DNA of 64,000 nucleotides. Source: Amycolatopsis nalaikhensis (lineage in GTDB: Bacteria > Actinomycetota > Actinomycetes > Mycobacteriales > Pseudonocardiaceae). The DNA lies in contig NZ_CP127173.1 of NCBI RefSeq assembly GCF_030264295.1, positions 8,687,501-8,751,500 of the forward strand, in the 5' to 3' direction. Shown here piece after piece: positions 24,716 to 33,554 of the stretch. The stretch's first letter is position 1; every line of letters starts with the position of its first letter. The notes beneath the pieces were generated by a model, which was not told where the DNA came from, made no database searches, and saw only the letters and a program-made list of their open reading frames with translations. The translations under genes and the position numbers were made by a program.

Positions 24716-27013
24716 ATGCGTTCCCGTTCGTTCCCGCGAAGATCCCGGCGTGCCCTCGCCACGGCGGTGGTCCTGCCCCTGGCCGGTGCGCTCGCCGTGG
24801 CCGTCGCCGCCGCGGCGCCCGCGGCCGCCGTGCCGACGGGGTTCGCCGACACCGTCGCGATCGGCGGCCTGACCTCGCCGACCGCCGCCGCGTTCGCGCC
24901 CGACGGGCGGGTGTTCGTCGCCGAGAAGAGCGGCCTGGTCAAGGTGTTCGACAACCTGGCCGACCCGACCGCGACCGTGTTCGCCGACCTGCGCACGCAG
25001 ACCCAGGACTTCTGGGACCGGGGCCTGCTCGGGCTGGCCGTCGACCCCGCGTTCCCGGCCCGCCCGTACGTCTACGTCTCCTACACCCTCGACGCCCTGC
25101 CGGGCGGCACCGCGCCGCAGTGGGGCGACACGTGCCCGACGCCGCCGGGCGCGACGGACAAGGGCTGCGTGGTCACCGGCCGCGTCTCGCAGCTGACCAT
25201 GGGCGCGGGCGGCACCGCCGTCAGCGAGAAACCGCTGGTCACCGGCTGGTGCCAGCAGTTCCCCAGCCATTCCGTCGGCTCGCTGGCCTTCGGCCCCGAC
25301 GGCGCCCTGTACGCCGGTGGCGGGGACGGCGCCAGCTTCAACTACGCCGACTACGGCCAGACCGGCAACCCGTGCGCCGACCCGCCGTCGCCGGCCGGGA
25401 CGAACCTCGCGCCGCCGAACGCCGAAGGCGGCGCGCTGCGGTCGCAGTCCCCGCGCCGTCCCGCCGGGCAGCCGGTGCTGCTCAACGGCGCGCTGCTGCG
25501 CATCGACCCCGACACCGGCGCCGGGCTGCCCGGCAACCCCTTCGTGAGCAGTGCCGACGCCGACGCCCGGCGCGTGATCGCCTACGGCTCGCGCAACCAG
25601 TTCCGGTTCGGCTTCCGGCCGGGCACGAGCGAGCTGTGGGCCGGGGACGTCGGCTGGAACACCTGGGAAGAGATCAACCGCGTCCCGAACGCCGGCGACG
25701 CGGTGGCGGAGAACTTCGGCTGGCCCTGCTTCGAGGGCACCGGCAGGCAGGCGGGCTACGACGGCGCGAACCTCGACCGCTGCGAGTCCCTCTACGCCTC
25801 GGGCGGGCAGACCGCGCCGTACTACACCTACAACCACAACGCGAAGGTCGTCGCGGGCGACCCGTGTCCCACCGGCGGCTCCTCGATCAGCGGCATCGCG
25901 TTCGAGTCGGGCAGCAACTACCCCGCCGAGTACGCCGGTGCGCTGTTCTTCGCGGACTCCTCACGCGGTTGCATCTGGGCGATGCAGACCGTCTCCGGGC
26001 AGCCCAGCCCGAGCCGCCTGGTGCCGTTCGTGACCGGGGTCAACGCGCCCGTGCAGCTGCTGACCGGCCCCGGCGGCGACCTCTTCTACGTCGCGCTGGG
26101 CAGTGGCGAGCTGCGCCGGGTCAGCTACCCCGGCGGCACCAACCGGCCCCCGGTCGCGGCGGCCACGGCGACGCCGTCGAGCGGGCCCGCTCCGCTCACC
26201 GTCCAGTTCGACGGCACCGGGTCCACCGACCCGGACGCCGGTGACGTGCTGTCCTACGCCTGGGACCTCGACGGCGACGGCGCCTACGACGACTCGGCCG
26301 CACCGAAACCGACCTGGACCTACACGAGCGCGGCGGCGGTCGACGCCGGGCTGCGGGTGACCGACTCCCACGGCGCGACGGCGGCCACGACGGTCCGGGT
26401 GACCATCGGCACCCCGGTCGGTCTCGACCCGGTGCCGGTCATCGACGCGCCCGACCCCGCGCTGACGTGGTCGGTCGGGCAGGTGGTGTCCTTCGCGGGC
26501 CGGGCGGTCGACGCGCAGGACGGCGACCTGCCGCCCTCGGCGTTGTCCTGGCGGCTCGCCATCCGGCACTGCGCGGCCAACGGCACCTGCCACACGCACA
26601 ACGTGCAGGACTTCGTCGGCGTGGCCGCGGGGTCGTTCGTCGCCCCCGACCACGAGTACCCGTCCTACCTGCAGCTGACGCTGACCGCGACGGACTCGAC
26701 GGGCCGCACCGGCTCGAAGACCATCGACCTGCAGCCGAAGACGGTGACACTGAACTTCACCTCGAACCCGAGCCAGGCGATGCTCACCGTCGGCGGGACC
26801 CAGCAGCGCACGCCGTTCTCCCGGACGGTGATCGCCGGGTCGGTCAACTCGATCAGCGCGAACAGCCCGCAGAACCTGCCGCCGCTCAACCTGAAGTACG
26901 CCTTCACGAGCTGGGCGCACGGCGGGGCGCGGACGCAGAACATCGTCGCGCCGCCGACGTCGGCGATCTACAAGGCGAACTACCGGCTCTGCTGGCTGCT
27001 GCAGCCCTGCTGA
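24716..27013 (+). CDS. Secreted PQQ-type sugar dehydrogenase (GSDH) with PKD domain
   Basis: A 765-aa exported protein starting at ATG 24716 behind GAGGAG. After the signal peptide (residues ~1-38) comes a glucose/sorbosone dehydrogenase beta-propeller: GGLTSPTAAAFAPDGRVFVAEKSGLVKVF, FWDRGLLGLAVDPAFP, GSLAFGPDGALYAGGGDGASF, YGSRNQFRFGF and WEEINRV. A PKD domain follows at ~residues 475-565 (PAPLTVQFDGTGSTDPDAGDVLSYAWDLDGDG). The last ~200 residues form beta-rich C-terminal domains common in secreted ThuA/GSDH proteins. It probably oxidises sugars or polyols outside the cell with PQQ or a similar cofactor; the substrate is unknown. Confidence 0.85.
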   Translation: MRSRSFPRRSRRALATAVVLPLAGALAVAVAAAAPAAAVPTGFADTVAIGGLTSPTAAAFAPDGRVFVAEKSGLVKVFDNLADPTATVFADLRTQTQDFWDRGLLGLAVDPAFPARPYVYVSYTLDALPGGTAPQWGDTCPTPPGATDKGCVVTGRVSQLTMGAGGTAVSEKPLVTGWCQQFPSHSVGSLAFGPDGALYAGGGDGASFNYADYGQTGNPCADPPSPAGTNLAPPNAEGGALRSQSPRRPAGQPVLLNGALLRIDPDTGAGLPGNPFVSSADADARRVIAYGSRNQFRFGFRPGTSELWAGDVGWNTWEEINRVPNAGDAVAENFGWPCFEGTGRQAGYDGANLDRCESLYASGGQTAPYYTYNHNAKVVAGDPCPTGGSSISGIAFESGSNYPAEYAGALFFADSSRGCIWAMQTVSGQPSPSRLVPFVTGVNAPVQLLTGPGGDLFYVALGSGELRRVSYPGGTNRPPVAAATATPSSGPAPLTVQFDGTGSTDPDAGDVLSYAWDLDGDGAYDDSAAPKPTWTYTSAAAVDAGLRVTDSHGATAATTVRVTIGTPVGLDPVPVIDAPDPALTWSVGQVVSFAGRAVDAQDGDLPPSALSWRLAIRHCAANGTCHTHNVQDFVGVAAGSFVAPDHEYPSYLQLTLTATDSTGRTGSKTIDLQPKTVTLNFTSNPSQAMLTVGGTQQRTPFSRTVIAGSVNSISANSPQNLPPLNLKYAFTSWAHGGARTQNIVAPPTSAIYKANYRLCWLLQPC

Positions 27014-27021
27014 GCGGAGGG

Positions 27022-27041
27022 CCCGGCCCCGCGGGGCCGGG
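27022..27041. terminator. Bidirectional hairpin between convergent genes
   Basis: CCCGGCCCC-GC-GGGGCCGGG, a 9-bp GC-only stem, fills the 28-bp gap between the GSDH stop and the sigma-factor stop. No T-tract follows, as is common in actinobacteria. Confidence 0.6.
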
Positions 27042-28274
27042 TCACTCCCTCGGGCCGGGCGTCTTCGACGGCTTGGTCTTGTCCTCGTTCTGCCGCTTGC
27101 CCGCCTTGGTCGACGGCTTGCCCTTCTCCGGGTCGGCCGCCACCTCGGGCTTCTCGGGGTCCGCCGCCACGGCGGGCTTCCCGGACGGCGGCCCGGTCGT
27201 CCCGGCGGCCGCGGGCCCCGACGAGGACGGTGTGGCCGCCGGGGACTGCCCGGCCGAGCGGGTGGGCGCGGCGACGCCACTGCGGGGCACGGTCTGGAGG
27301 GGCTGCACCGTCGCGCCTTCCTCGCCACGCACCGGGGGCGGCGCGTCGACCGAGGTGCTCGCGCCGATCGTCACGGTCGTGACCAGGGCCGCGCCCGCGG
27401 CGGCCACCTTCGCCGCGGTCGCCCACGACAAGGCGCTCGTGCCCGCGGCGGCTCCGGAAGAGGCGAGCGATCCCGTGGTGGACAGCCACTGCGTCACGAC
27501 CGGGACGCCCAGGATCAGCGGGGCGACGGTGGCGGGCAGTTCCTCGTTGAGTTGCCGGAGGCCGCTGGCCAGCTCGCGGCAGTCCGCGCAGCGGTCGAGG
27601 TGGGTGGTGATCCGGTGCGCCTTGTGGTCGCCGATGCCGTCGCGGACCCAGCGGGCGAGCTGGCCGGAGACGATCCGGCAGGTGCGCCGGCGCGCGGCGG
27701 GGACGTGCTGGTCGAGGTAGGCCTGGCGCAGGCCTTCCCGGGCGCGGTAGGCGAGCGCGGCGACGCCGTTGGGCGTCATCCCGAGGTCGCGGGCGATCAG
27801 CGACGGCGCTTCGCCGTCGATCTCGGTCCGCCACAACACGGTCCGCCACCGCTCGGGCAGGCTCGCGAACGCGTCCGCGGCGACGGTGGCGTGCATCCGG
27901 CTGCCCACCGGCTCGTCGCTCGCCCCGCCCGGCGCGACGTCCGGCACCTCGGCGACCAGCGACACGGCCGAGTCGCGCCGCCGCCAGCTGATCATCGTGT
28001 TCCGGATCGTGGTGAGCAGGTAGGGGCGGAAATCCTCGTCCGGACCTTCTCCGGCGCGCAGGATCCGCAGGACGCGGGTGAACCCTTCGGCGACCAGGTC
28101 GTCGCGCTCGGCCTCGTCGGCGGCGATCGCGGCCGCCACCCGGCGCGCGGCGACGTAGTGCCGGTCGTAGAGCTCGCCGTATGCGGCGATGTCCCCGCCG
28201 CGCACCGCTTCGATCAAGGCCGCGTCGCTCGGGACGTCCGCCGTCCCGGCCACCGCCGGCGCCACCTCGGTCAC
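27042..28274 (-). CDS. ECF sigma factor fused to a zinc-finger, one-TM anti-sigma-like tail
   Basis: A 410-aa protein. Residues ~1-175 form an ECF sigma factor: region 2 around AYGELYDRHYVAARRVAAAIAADEAERDDLVAEGFTRVL, region 4 around LPERWRTVLWRTEIDGEAPSLIARDLGMTPNGVAALAYRAREGL. A zinc-binding anti-sigma motif follows, H-x3-C-x2-C in THLDRCADCREL (~residue 210). A single transmembrane helix lies near residues 275-295 (AKVAAAGAALVTTVTIGAS). The rest is a Pro/Lys/Ser-rich extracytoplasmic tail with repeated AADPEKPEV-type units. Sigma and anti-sigma are thus in one chain, tethered to the membrane. The start is GTG 28274 (GTG 28277 equally possible). Confidence 0.85.
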   Translation of the reverse strand: MTEVAPAVAGTADVPSDAALIEAVRGGDIAAYGELYDRHYVAARRVAAAIAADEAERDDLVAEGFTRVLRILRAGEGPDEDFRPYLLTTIRNTMISWRRRDSAVSLVAEVPDVAPGGASDEPVGSRMHATVAADAFASLPERWRTVLWRTEIDGEAPSLIARDLGMTPNGVAALAYRAREGLRQAYLDQHVPAARRRTCRIVSGQLARWVRDGIGDHKAHRITTHLDRCADCRELASGLRQLNEELPATVAPLILGVPVVTQWLSTTGSLASSGAAAGTSALSWATAAKVAAAGAALVTTVTIGASTSVDAPPPVRGEEGATVQPLQTVPRSGVAAPTRSAGQSPAATPSSSGPAAAGTTGPPSGKPAVAADPEKPEVAADPEKGKPSTKAGKRQNEDKTKPSKTPGPRE

Positions 28275-28548
28275 CACACCCCCTCGCCCGTGCGCTTGCA
28301 CGTGCAGAACGTCCCGCGATAGTCGCGCACCCGCTGCCGCCGCGCAAGGTGACGGCCGCGAAAGCCGGTTTTGTTCCGCATGAGTGTCCCGCACCCGGCT
28401 TTTGTCAGGTCGCTGAGCACCCGGGCGGGTGTTCAGCGGGTCACGCAGGTGCGTCGTTGCCTCCCCGCCGCCCCGCCCGGTAAAGACGGAGAGCGGTGGC
28501 CGGGACGGCGACCGCATCCGTGTCCGATGTGGACGGAGGGTGTCCCCC

Positions 28549-29931
28549 ATGCGCAGACTGCTGTGCCTCCTGCTGGCCGTGCTCCTGCCGGCCGTCGTGG
28601 TCCCCGGAACCGCCGAAGCCGCCCCCACCGTGACGGCGGTGCCCGCCGACGCCGGGAAGGGCTGGCCGGTCAGTGGCGCCGAAGGCGTGCTCGACCTCGC
28701 CGCCCGCGGGTACGTCGAAGAGGAGTACCTGCTCTCCGGCCAGGCCGACACGTACGCCCAGGCGGGCCTGTGGACCGACGACGGCCGCTGGGCCACGCGC
28801 GTCGCCTCCACCGGCAACCCTTACACCACGCGGATGGTCGTGGTGCGCCCCCGCGACCCCGCGCGCTTCACCGGGACCGTCGTCGTCGAATGGCTCAACG
28901 TCAGCTTCGGTGTCGACATCCCGGTCGACTTCTCCCAGTCGTACGAGCACTTCCTGCGCGAGGGCCACGCCTACGTCGGCGTGACGACGCAGAAGGCGGG
29001 CGCCGACAAGCTGAAGAGCCTCGACCCGGCCCGCTACGGCGCCGTCGACCTCAGCGGCGACGCGCTCTCCTACGACGTCTTCTCGCAGGCCGCGCAGGCG
29101 GTCCGGGCGAACCCGGCGCTGCTGGGTGGCCGGACGCCGTCGGTCGTGCTCGGCACCGGGCACTCGCAGTCCGCGCTGCGGCTGACCACCTACGCCAACG
29201 CGATCCAGCCGGTGCGCCACGCCTACGACGGCTTCATGATCCACGGCCGGGCGGCGCTCGCGGCCCCGATCGGCGACGGCGTCCTCGGCCCGCTCTCCGC
29301 CCGCATCCGCACCGACCTCGGCGTCCCGGTGTTCGTCCTGCAGTCCGAGACCGACGTCGTCGCCTCGGCCTCGGTCCGGCAGGACACCGCGCTGGTGCGC
29401 ACCTGGGAGGTGGCCGGCACCGCGCACGCCGACCGGTACGGGCTGGACCTGTACGACGCGGCCAACGCCCGCGACCGGTCGATCAACGACGGCGCCCCGA
29501 CGACGTGCGACAAGCCGGTGAACAGCATGACGTCCCGGTACGCCGAGAACGCCGCCTTCGCGCACCTGGACCGCTGGGCCCGCGGCGGCGCGGCCCCGCC
29601 GGTGGCCCCGCCGATCTCGATGCTGCTCAACCTCATCATCGTGCGCGACGCCGACCAGAACGCGCGGGGCGGCGTCCGGCTCCCCGACCTCGACGTGCCG
29701 GTGGCGGCCTACGCCCCGAACAACAGCGGTGGCAACGTGCCGGGCGCGTGCCTGCTGCTCGGCACGACGACACCGTTGTCACCGGAGCGGATCCGGCGGC
29801 TGTACCCGGACCATGCGGCGTACGTCGCGGCGTTCACGGCGGCGGCCGACCGGGCCCTGCGCGCCGGGTACCTGCTGCGGCCGGACCGCGACGAGGCCGT
29901 CGCGCGCGCCGTGGCCGCCCCCGTTCCATGA
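28549..29931 (+). CDS. Secreted alpha/beta-hydrolase domain protein
   Basis: A 460-aa exported protein: signal peptide MRRLLCLLLAVLLPAVVVPGTAEA, ATG 28549 behind GGAGGG. The nucleophile elbow is GTGHSQSALRL (Ser near residue 207). The oxyanion region is VVEWLNVSFGVD, and GTAHADRYG gives a candidate catalytic His. It resembles the large alpha/beta-hydrolase-domain proteins of actinobacteria (DUF-type, often called PhaZ- or tannase-like) whose substrates are mostly unknown. No partner genes are obvious; the sigma factor diverges 274 bp away. Confidence 0.78.
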   Translation: MRRLLCLLLAVLLPAVVVPGTAEAAPTVTAVPADAGKGWPVSGAEGVLDLAARGYVEEEYLLSGQADTYAQAGLWTDDGRWATRVASTGNPYTTRMVVVRPRDPARFTGTVVVEWLNVSFGVDIPVDFSQSYEHFLREGHAYVGVTTQKAGADKLKSLDPARYGAVDLSGDALSYDVFSQAAQAVRANPALLGGRTPSVVLGTGHSQSALRLTTYANAIQPVRHAYDGFMIHGRAALAAPIGDGVLGPLSARIRTDLGVPVFVLQSETDVVASASVRQDTALVRTWEVAGTAHADRYGLDLYDAANARDRSINDGAPTTCDKPVNSMTSRYAENAAFAHLDRWARGGAAPPVAPPISMLLNLIIVRDADQNARGGVRLPDLDVPVAAYAPNNSGGNVPGACLLLGTTTPLSPERIRRLYPDHAAYVAAFTAAADRALRAGYLLRPDRDEAVARAVAAPVP

Positions 29932-29946
29932 AACCTGTTCCATTCA

Positions 29947-29998
29947 TAGGCACCCGGGTCCCATGGCGCTATAGTGCCCAGAACGGGAACGTGTTCTA
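29947..29998 (+). promoter_or_regulatory. Promoter with KstR-like operator before the acyl-CoA ligase
   Basis: TAGGCA (29947-29952), 17 bp, TATAGT (29970-29975) forms a good sigma-70-type promoter. Just downstream, over the expected start, GGGAACGTGTTCTA (29985-29998) fits on the minus strand 13 of 14 positions of the published KstR operator TNNAACNNGTTNNA (one end base differs). The site is placed for repression. Confidence 0.55.
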
Positions 29999-30016
29999 GT
30001 TTCGGAAGGGGCCGGG

Positions 30017-31612
30017 ATGGACGAGCAGGCGATGCGGTATCCGAACCACCTCGGGCACCTGGTCGTCTCCGCGCTGAAACGCCATCGGGACGCGCCGGTC
30101 ATGGTGCTCGGCGAGACGACGATGACCGGCGGCCGGACCGCCGAGCAGGTCAGCCAGTACGTCCAGGCCTTCGACGCGCTCGACGCCGGCACGGGCGCGC
30201 CGGTGGCGCTGCTGTCGCTGAACCGGCCCGAGGTCCTGCTGATCATCGCCGCCGGGCAGGTCCAGGGGTCGCGGCGCACGGCGCTGCACCCGCTGGGCTC
30301 GCTCGACGACCACGCCTACATCCTCGCCGACGCCGGGATCACCACGCTCGTCATCGACCCGGTGCCCGCCTTCGTCGACCGCGCGCTCGGCCTGCTCGAG
30401 AAGGTGCCCGGGCTGACGAAGGTGCTCACCATCGGGCCGGTGCCGGAGCAGCTCGCCGACGTCGGCACCGACCTGACCGCGACCGCCGCCACCTTCGAGC
30501 CCGGCCCGCTGGTGCCGGTCGAGCTGCCGCCGGACCAAGTCGTGTCGATCACCTACACCGGCGGCACCACCGGCAAGCCCAAGGGCGTCATGGGCACCGC
30601 GCGGGCGATGGCGACCATGACCCAGATCCAGCTGGCCGAGTGGGAGTGGCCCGAGGCACCGAAGTTCCTCATCTGCACCCCGCTTTCGCACGCGGGCGCC
30701 GCGTTCTTCGCCCCGACGCTGCTGAAGGGCGGCTCGCTGGTCGTCGTGCCGAAGTTCGACCCCGGCGAGATCCTGCGGATCATCGAAGAGCAGCGGATCA
30801 CCGCGACCATGCTCGTGCCGACCATGCTCTACGCGCTGATGGACCACCCCGACTCGCGCACGCGCGACCTGTCGTCGCTGCGGACGGTCTACTACGGGGC
30901 CGCGTCGATCAACCCGGTGCGGCTGCGCGAGGCGATCGACCGGTTCGGCCCGATCTTCGCCCAGTACTACGGGCAGTCCGAGGCGCCGATGGCGATCAGC
31001 TACCTCGCCAAGGGCGACCACGACGACGCGCGGCTCGCCTCCTGCGGGCGCCCGTCGGCGTTCCTGCGCACGGCGTTGCTCGGCCCGGACGGCGAACCGG
31101 TGCCGCCGGGCGAACCCGGCGAGATCTGCGTGGCGGGCCCGCTGCTGGCCGGCGGCTACTGGAACCTGCCCGAGCAGACGGCCGAGACGTTCCGCGACGG
31201 CTGGCTCCACACCGGCGACGTCGCCCGCGAGGACGAGGACGGCTTCTGGTTCATCGTCGACCGGGTGAAGGACATGATCGTCACCGGCGGGTTCAACGTC
31301 TTCCCCCGCGAGGTCGAAGACGTCGTGGCCGAGCACCCGGCGGTCGCGCAGGTCGGCGTGATCGGCACCCCGGACGAGAAGTGGGGCGAAGCCGTGACGG
31401 CGGTCGTGGTGCTGCGCGAAGACGCCGCCCGCGACGAAGCCGCGATCGACCGCCTGACCGCGGAGATCCAGGCGGCGGTGCGGGAGCGCAAGGGCCCGGT
31501 TCACGTGCCCAAGCAGGTGGTGGTCGCCGAGTCCCTGCCGATGACCGGGCTCGGCAAGCCGGACAAGAAGGCCCTGCGCGCCCAGTACGAACCACGAAGC
31601 GCGGCCGTGTAG
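30017..31612 (+). CDS. Acyl-CoA synthetase (FadD-like AMP-dependent ligase)
   Basis: A 531-aa ANL-superfamily ligase that activates a carboxylic acid to its CoA ester with ATP. The P-loop is ITYTGGTTGKPKGVMG. A5-type motif is YYGQSEAPMAISYL, A8 is LHTGDVAREDEDGF, and the C-terminal catalytic Lys lies in LPMTGLGKPDKKAL. RVKDMIVTGGFNVFPREVE is the hinge. ATG 30017 follows GGAAGGGG. It stands alone, converging on an ECF41 sigma gene, with a KstR-like operator at its promoter, so a sterol side-chain or fatty acid substrate is possible. Confidence 0.88.
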   Translation: MDEQAMRYPNHLGHLVVSALKRHRDAPVMVLGETTMTGGRTAEQVSQYVQAFDALDAGTGAPVALLSLNRPEVLLIIAAGQVQGSRRTALHPLGSLDDHAYILADAGITTLVIDPVPAFVDRALGLLEKVPGLTKVLTIGPVPEQLADVGTDLTATAATFEPGPLVPVELPPDQVVSITYTGGTTGKPKGVMGTARAMATMTQIQLAEWEWPEAPKFLICTPLSHAGAAFFAPTLLKGGSLVVVPKFDPGEILRIIEEQRITATMLVPTMLYALMDHPDSRTRDLSSLRTVYYGAASINPVRLREAIDRFGPIFAQYYGQSEAPMAISYLAKGDHDDARLASCGRPSAFLRTALLGPDGEPVPPGEPGEICVAGPLLAGGYWNLPEQTAETFRDGWLHTGDVAREDEDGFWFIVDRVKDMIVTGGFNVFPREVEDVVAEHPAVAQVGVIGTPDEKWGEAVTAVVVLREDAARDEAAIDRLTAEIQAAVRERKGPVHVPKQVVVAESLPMTGLGKPDKKALRAQYEPRSAAV

Positions 31613-31616
31613 GGCG

Positions 31617-32483
31617 TTATACGGCGGCGGCCGCCAGCTTGCCCGGGTTCATCATCCACAGCACCTGGTCGATGCCGTCGGCCGACGCGGTCACGGTGAG
31701 CACCGTGAAGACTTCGCCGTCGCGGGAAAGCAGCATCGCGTGCGCGCCGTTGATGACGGCCGGGGTCACGGTGACACCCGTCCAGAAGTGGCCGGCGAAC
31801 GCGCGGACGTACTTCGCCACGGTGGTCGCGCCGCGCACCGGGATGCGCGAGGCCCGCACGGTGCCGCCGCCGTCGGAGTAGCTGATCACGTCGGCGGCGA
31901 AGAGGCGTTCCAGTGTCGGCAGGTCACCCGACTGGGCCGCGGCGACGAAGGCGGTCAGGAACCGCTTCTGCTCCTCGGGCCCGGCCGGGGTGCGGCGGCC
32001 CGCCGCGAGGTGCTTGCGCGCCCGGCTGACGTGCTGGCGTGCCGCGGCTTCGCTGGTTTGCACGATCTCGGCGATCTCGCGGTACGGGTAGTCGAAGGCT
32101 TCGCGCAGCACGTAGGCCGCGCGCTCGGTCGGCGTGAGCTTCTCCAGCAGGAGCAGCACGGCGAATTCGAGTGCGGCGCCCCGTTCGGCGCCCAGCTGCG
32201 GGTCGGCGGAGGTGTCCACCGGCTCCGGCAGCCACGGGCCGACGTACGTCTCGTGCCGCGCGTACGCCGTCTTGGTGGCGTTGATCGCCAGCCGGGTGGT
32301 GGTGGTCGCGAGGTAGGCGCCGGGGTTGGTCACCGCGGACCGGTCGCAGGCCTGCCAGCGCAGCCAGACGTCCTGGAGGAGGTCTTCGGCGTCGGCGGCG
32401 CTGCCCAGCATGCGGTAGGCGATGCCGAACAGCCGCGGCCGCACCTGCCCGAAGACGGCGGCGGCGTCGTCGAGGTCCTCCAT
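31617..32483 (-). CDS. ECF41-type RNA polymerase sigma factor with SnoaL-like tail
   Basis: A 288-aa sigma factor of the SigJ/ECF41 type: region 2 (LFGIAYRMLGSAADAEDLLQDVWLRW), the linker WLPEP motif, region 4 (LTPTERAAYVLREAFDYPYREIAEIVQTSEAAARQHVSRARKHL) and a C-terminal SnoaL-fold domain that modulates activity. The family signatures DGGG (YSDGGGTVRA) and NPxKL (MMNPGKL) are present. ECF41 genes are usually next to a carboxymuconolactone-decarboxylase/oxidoreductase gene. Here the divergent neighbour is a stand-alone SnoaL-like protein instead. No anti-sigma gene is seen, as expected for the group. Confidence 0.9.
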   Translation of the reverse strand: MEDLDDAAAVFGQVRPRLFGIAYRMLGSAADAEDLLQDVWLRWQACDRSAVTNPGAYLATTTTRLAINATKTAYARHETYVGPWLPEPVDTSADPQLGAERGAALEFAVLLLLEKLTPTERAAYVLREAFDYPYREIAEIVQTSEAAARQHVSRARKHLAAGRRTPAGPEEQKRFLTAFVAAAQSGDLPTLERLFAADVISYSDGGGTVRASRIPVRGATTVAKYVRAFAGHFWTGVTVTPAVINGAHAMLLSRDGEVFTVLTVTASADGIDQVLWMMNPGKLAAAAV

Positions 32484-32570
32484 GGGTGCGGGATCCCTTC
32501 CGGCGCCGGGGTGTGTGGCCCGACGCAGCCTACCGGGGCTCGCCTGCACCACGGTAAGCTCCTACGGTAC

Positions 32571-32582
32571 TCAACTAATTGA
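32571..32582. promoter_or_regulatory. PadR-type operator upstream of SnoaL/PadR pair
   Basis: TCAACTAATTGA, a near-palindrome with TCAA/TTGA arms, lies just before TATAAG (32584-32589), 18 bp from the SnoaL start. It matches the perfect palindrome at 32983-32994 in 11 of 12 positions, so both probably bind the same regulator. Confidence 0.55.
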
Positions 32583-32600
32583 CTATAAGAGGTGGGCGCG

Positions 32601-32990
32601 ATGAACAGCTTCCGGAAGGCCGTCGAGGCGCGGGACCCCGACGCGATGGCCGCGACGCTGGCGGAGAACGTGGTGTTCCGGAGCCCGGTGGCGTTCCGGC
32701 CGTACCCGGGCAAGGCGATCACGGCCGCGATCCTGCGCGGCGTGCTCCGGGTGTTCGAGGACTTCCGGTACGTGCGCGAACTCGACGGCGGCGAGGGCCG
32801 GGACCACGCGCTGGTGTTCGAGGCCCGGATCGGCGACGTCCGGGTGGAGGGCTGCGACTTCCTGCACCTCGACGAGGACGGCCTGATCGACGAGTTCACG
32901 GTGATGGTCCGGCCGCTGTCGGCCGCGCAGGCGCTGGCCGAGGCGATGGCCGCGCAGTTCGACCGGATTCAGCGCGAAGCGGTCAACTAG
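32601..32990 (+). CDS. SnoaL-like (NTF2-fold) protein
   Basis: A 129-aa NTF2-superfamily protein of the small SnoaL-like group (SFRKAVEARDPDAMAATLAENVVFRSPVAFRPYPGKA, then FLHLDEDGLIDEFTVMVRP). ATG 32601 follows AGAGGTGG. It shares the C-terminal fold type of the divergent ECF41 sigma factor's tail but is a separate gene. It is followed at once by a PadR gene (6 bp), whose operator-like palindrome overlaps its stop. The function is unknown; such proteins can be isomerases, cyclases or ligand binders. Confidence 0.8.
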   Translation: MNSFRKAVEARDPDAMAATLAENVVFRSPVAFRPYPGKAITAAILRGVLRVFEDFRYVRELDGGEGRDHALVFEARIGDVRVEGCDFLHLDEDGLIDEFTVMVRPLSAAQALAEAMAAQFDRIQREAVN

Positions 32991-32994
32991 TTGA
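32983..32994. promoter_or_regulatory. Palindromic operator at SnoaL stop / PadR start
   Basis: TCAACTAGTTGA is a perfect 12-bp palindrome. It contains the SnoaL TAG stop and ends 2 bp before the PadR ATG (32997). It pairs with the near-identical site at 32571 upstream of the operon. Confidence 0.6.
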
Positions 32995-32996
32995 GT

Positions 32997-33554
32997 ATGG
33001 CACTGCGCCACGCGCTGATGGCGGCGTTGCTCGAAGGCGAGGCGTCGGGCTACGACCTCGCGAAGGGGTTCGACGCATCGGTGGCGAACTTCTGGGCGGC
33101 AACCCCGCAGCAGCTCTACCGCGAACTCGACCGTATGGCGGCGGACGGCCTGGTGCACGCCCGGGTGGTCCACCAGGAGCGGCGGCCGGACAAGCGGCTG
33201 TTTTCGTTGTCCGAGGCGGGCCGCCGGACACTGCACGAGTTCACCGCCCGCCCGCCCCGGCCGGGGGTGATCCGCGACGAGCTGCTGGTCCAGGTCCAGG
33301 CCCTGGACGCGGGCGACGAGCCGGCGGTCCGGCGCGCGCTCGAGGAGCGGAGGCAGCGGGCGGAGGTGAAGATCGCCCGCTACGAGAAGCTGCGGGCCCG
33401 CCTGCTGGACGGCCGCTTCGAGGACGACTACCTCGCGGAGGCCGAGCGGATCGGCCCGTACCTGACCCTGATGCGGGGGCTGTCGTTCGAGCGGGAGAAC
33501 CTGCGCTGGTGCGAGCAGTCGCTGAAGGTCCTCGACCGCCGCGCCAGGCGGTGA
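32997..33554 (+). CDS. PadR-family regulator (AphA-like)
   Basis: A 185-aa PadR protein of the long subfamily with a PadR/AphA C-terminal domain. The winged helix is HALMAALLEGEASGYDLAKGFDASVANFWAATPQQLYRELDRMAADGLV, followed by KRLFSLSEAGRRTLHEF. The C-terminal helices (RQRAEVKIARYEKLRARLLDG) dimerise. I start at ATG 32997; a TTG six bases earlier is in frame but overlaps the palindrome. It is co-transcribed with the SnoaL gene and likely represses the pair through the twin TCAACTAnTTGA sites. Confidence 0.87.
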   Translation: MALRHALMAALLEGEASGYDLAKGFDASVANFWAATPQQLYRELDRMAADGLVHARVVHQERRPDKRLFSLSEAGRRTLHEFTARPPRPGVIRDELLVQVQALDAGDEPAVRRALEERRQRAEVKIARYEKLRARLLDGRFEDDYLAEAERIGPYLTLMRGLSFERENLRWCEQSLKVLDRRARR

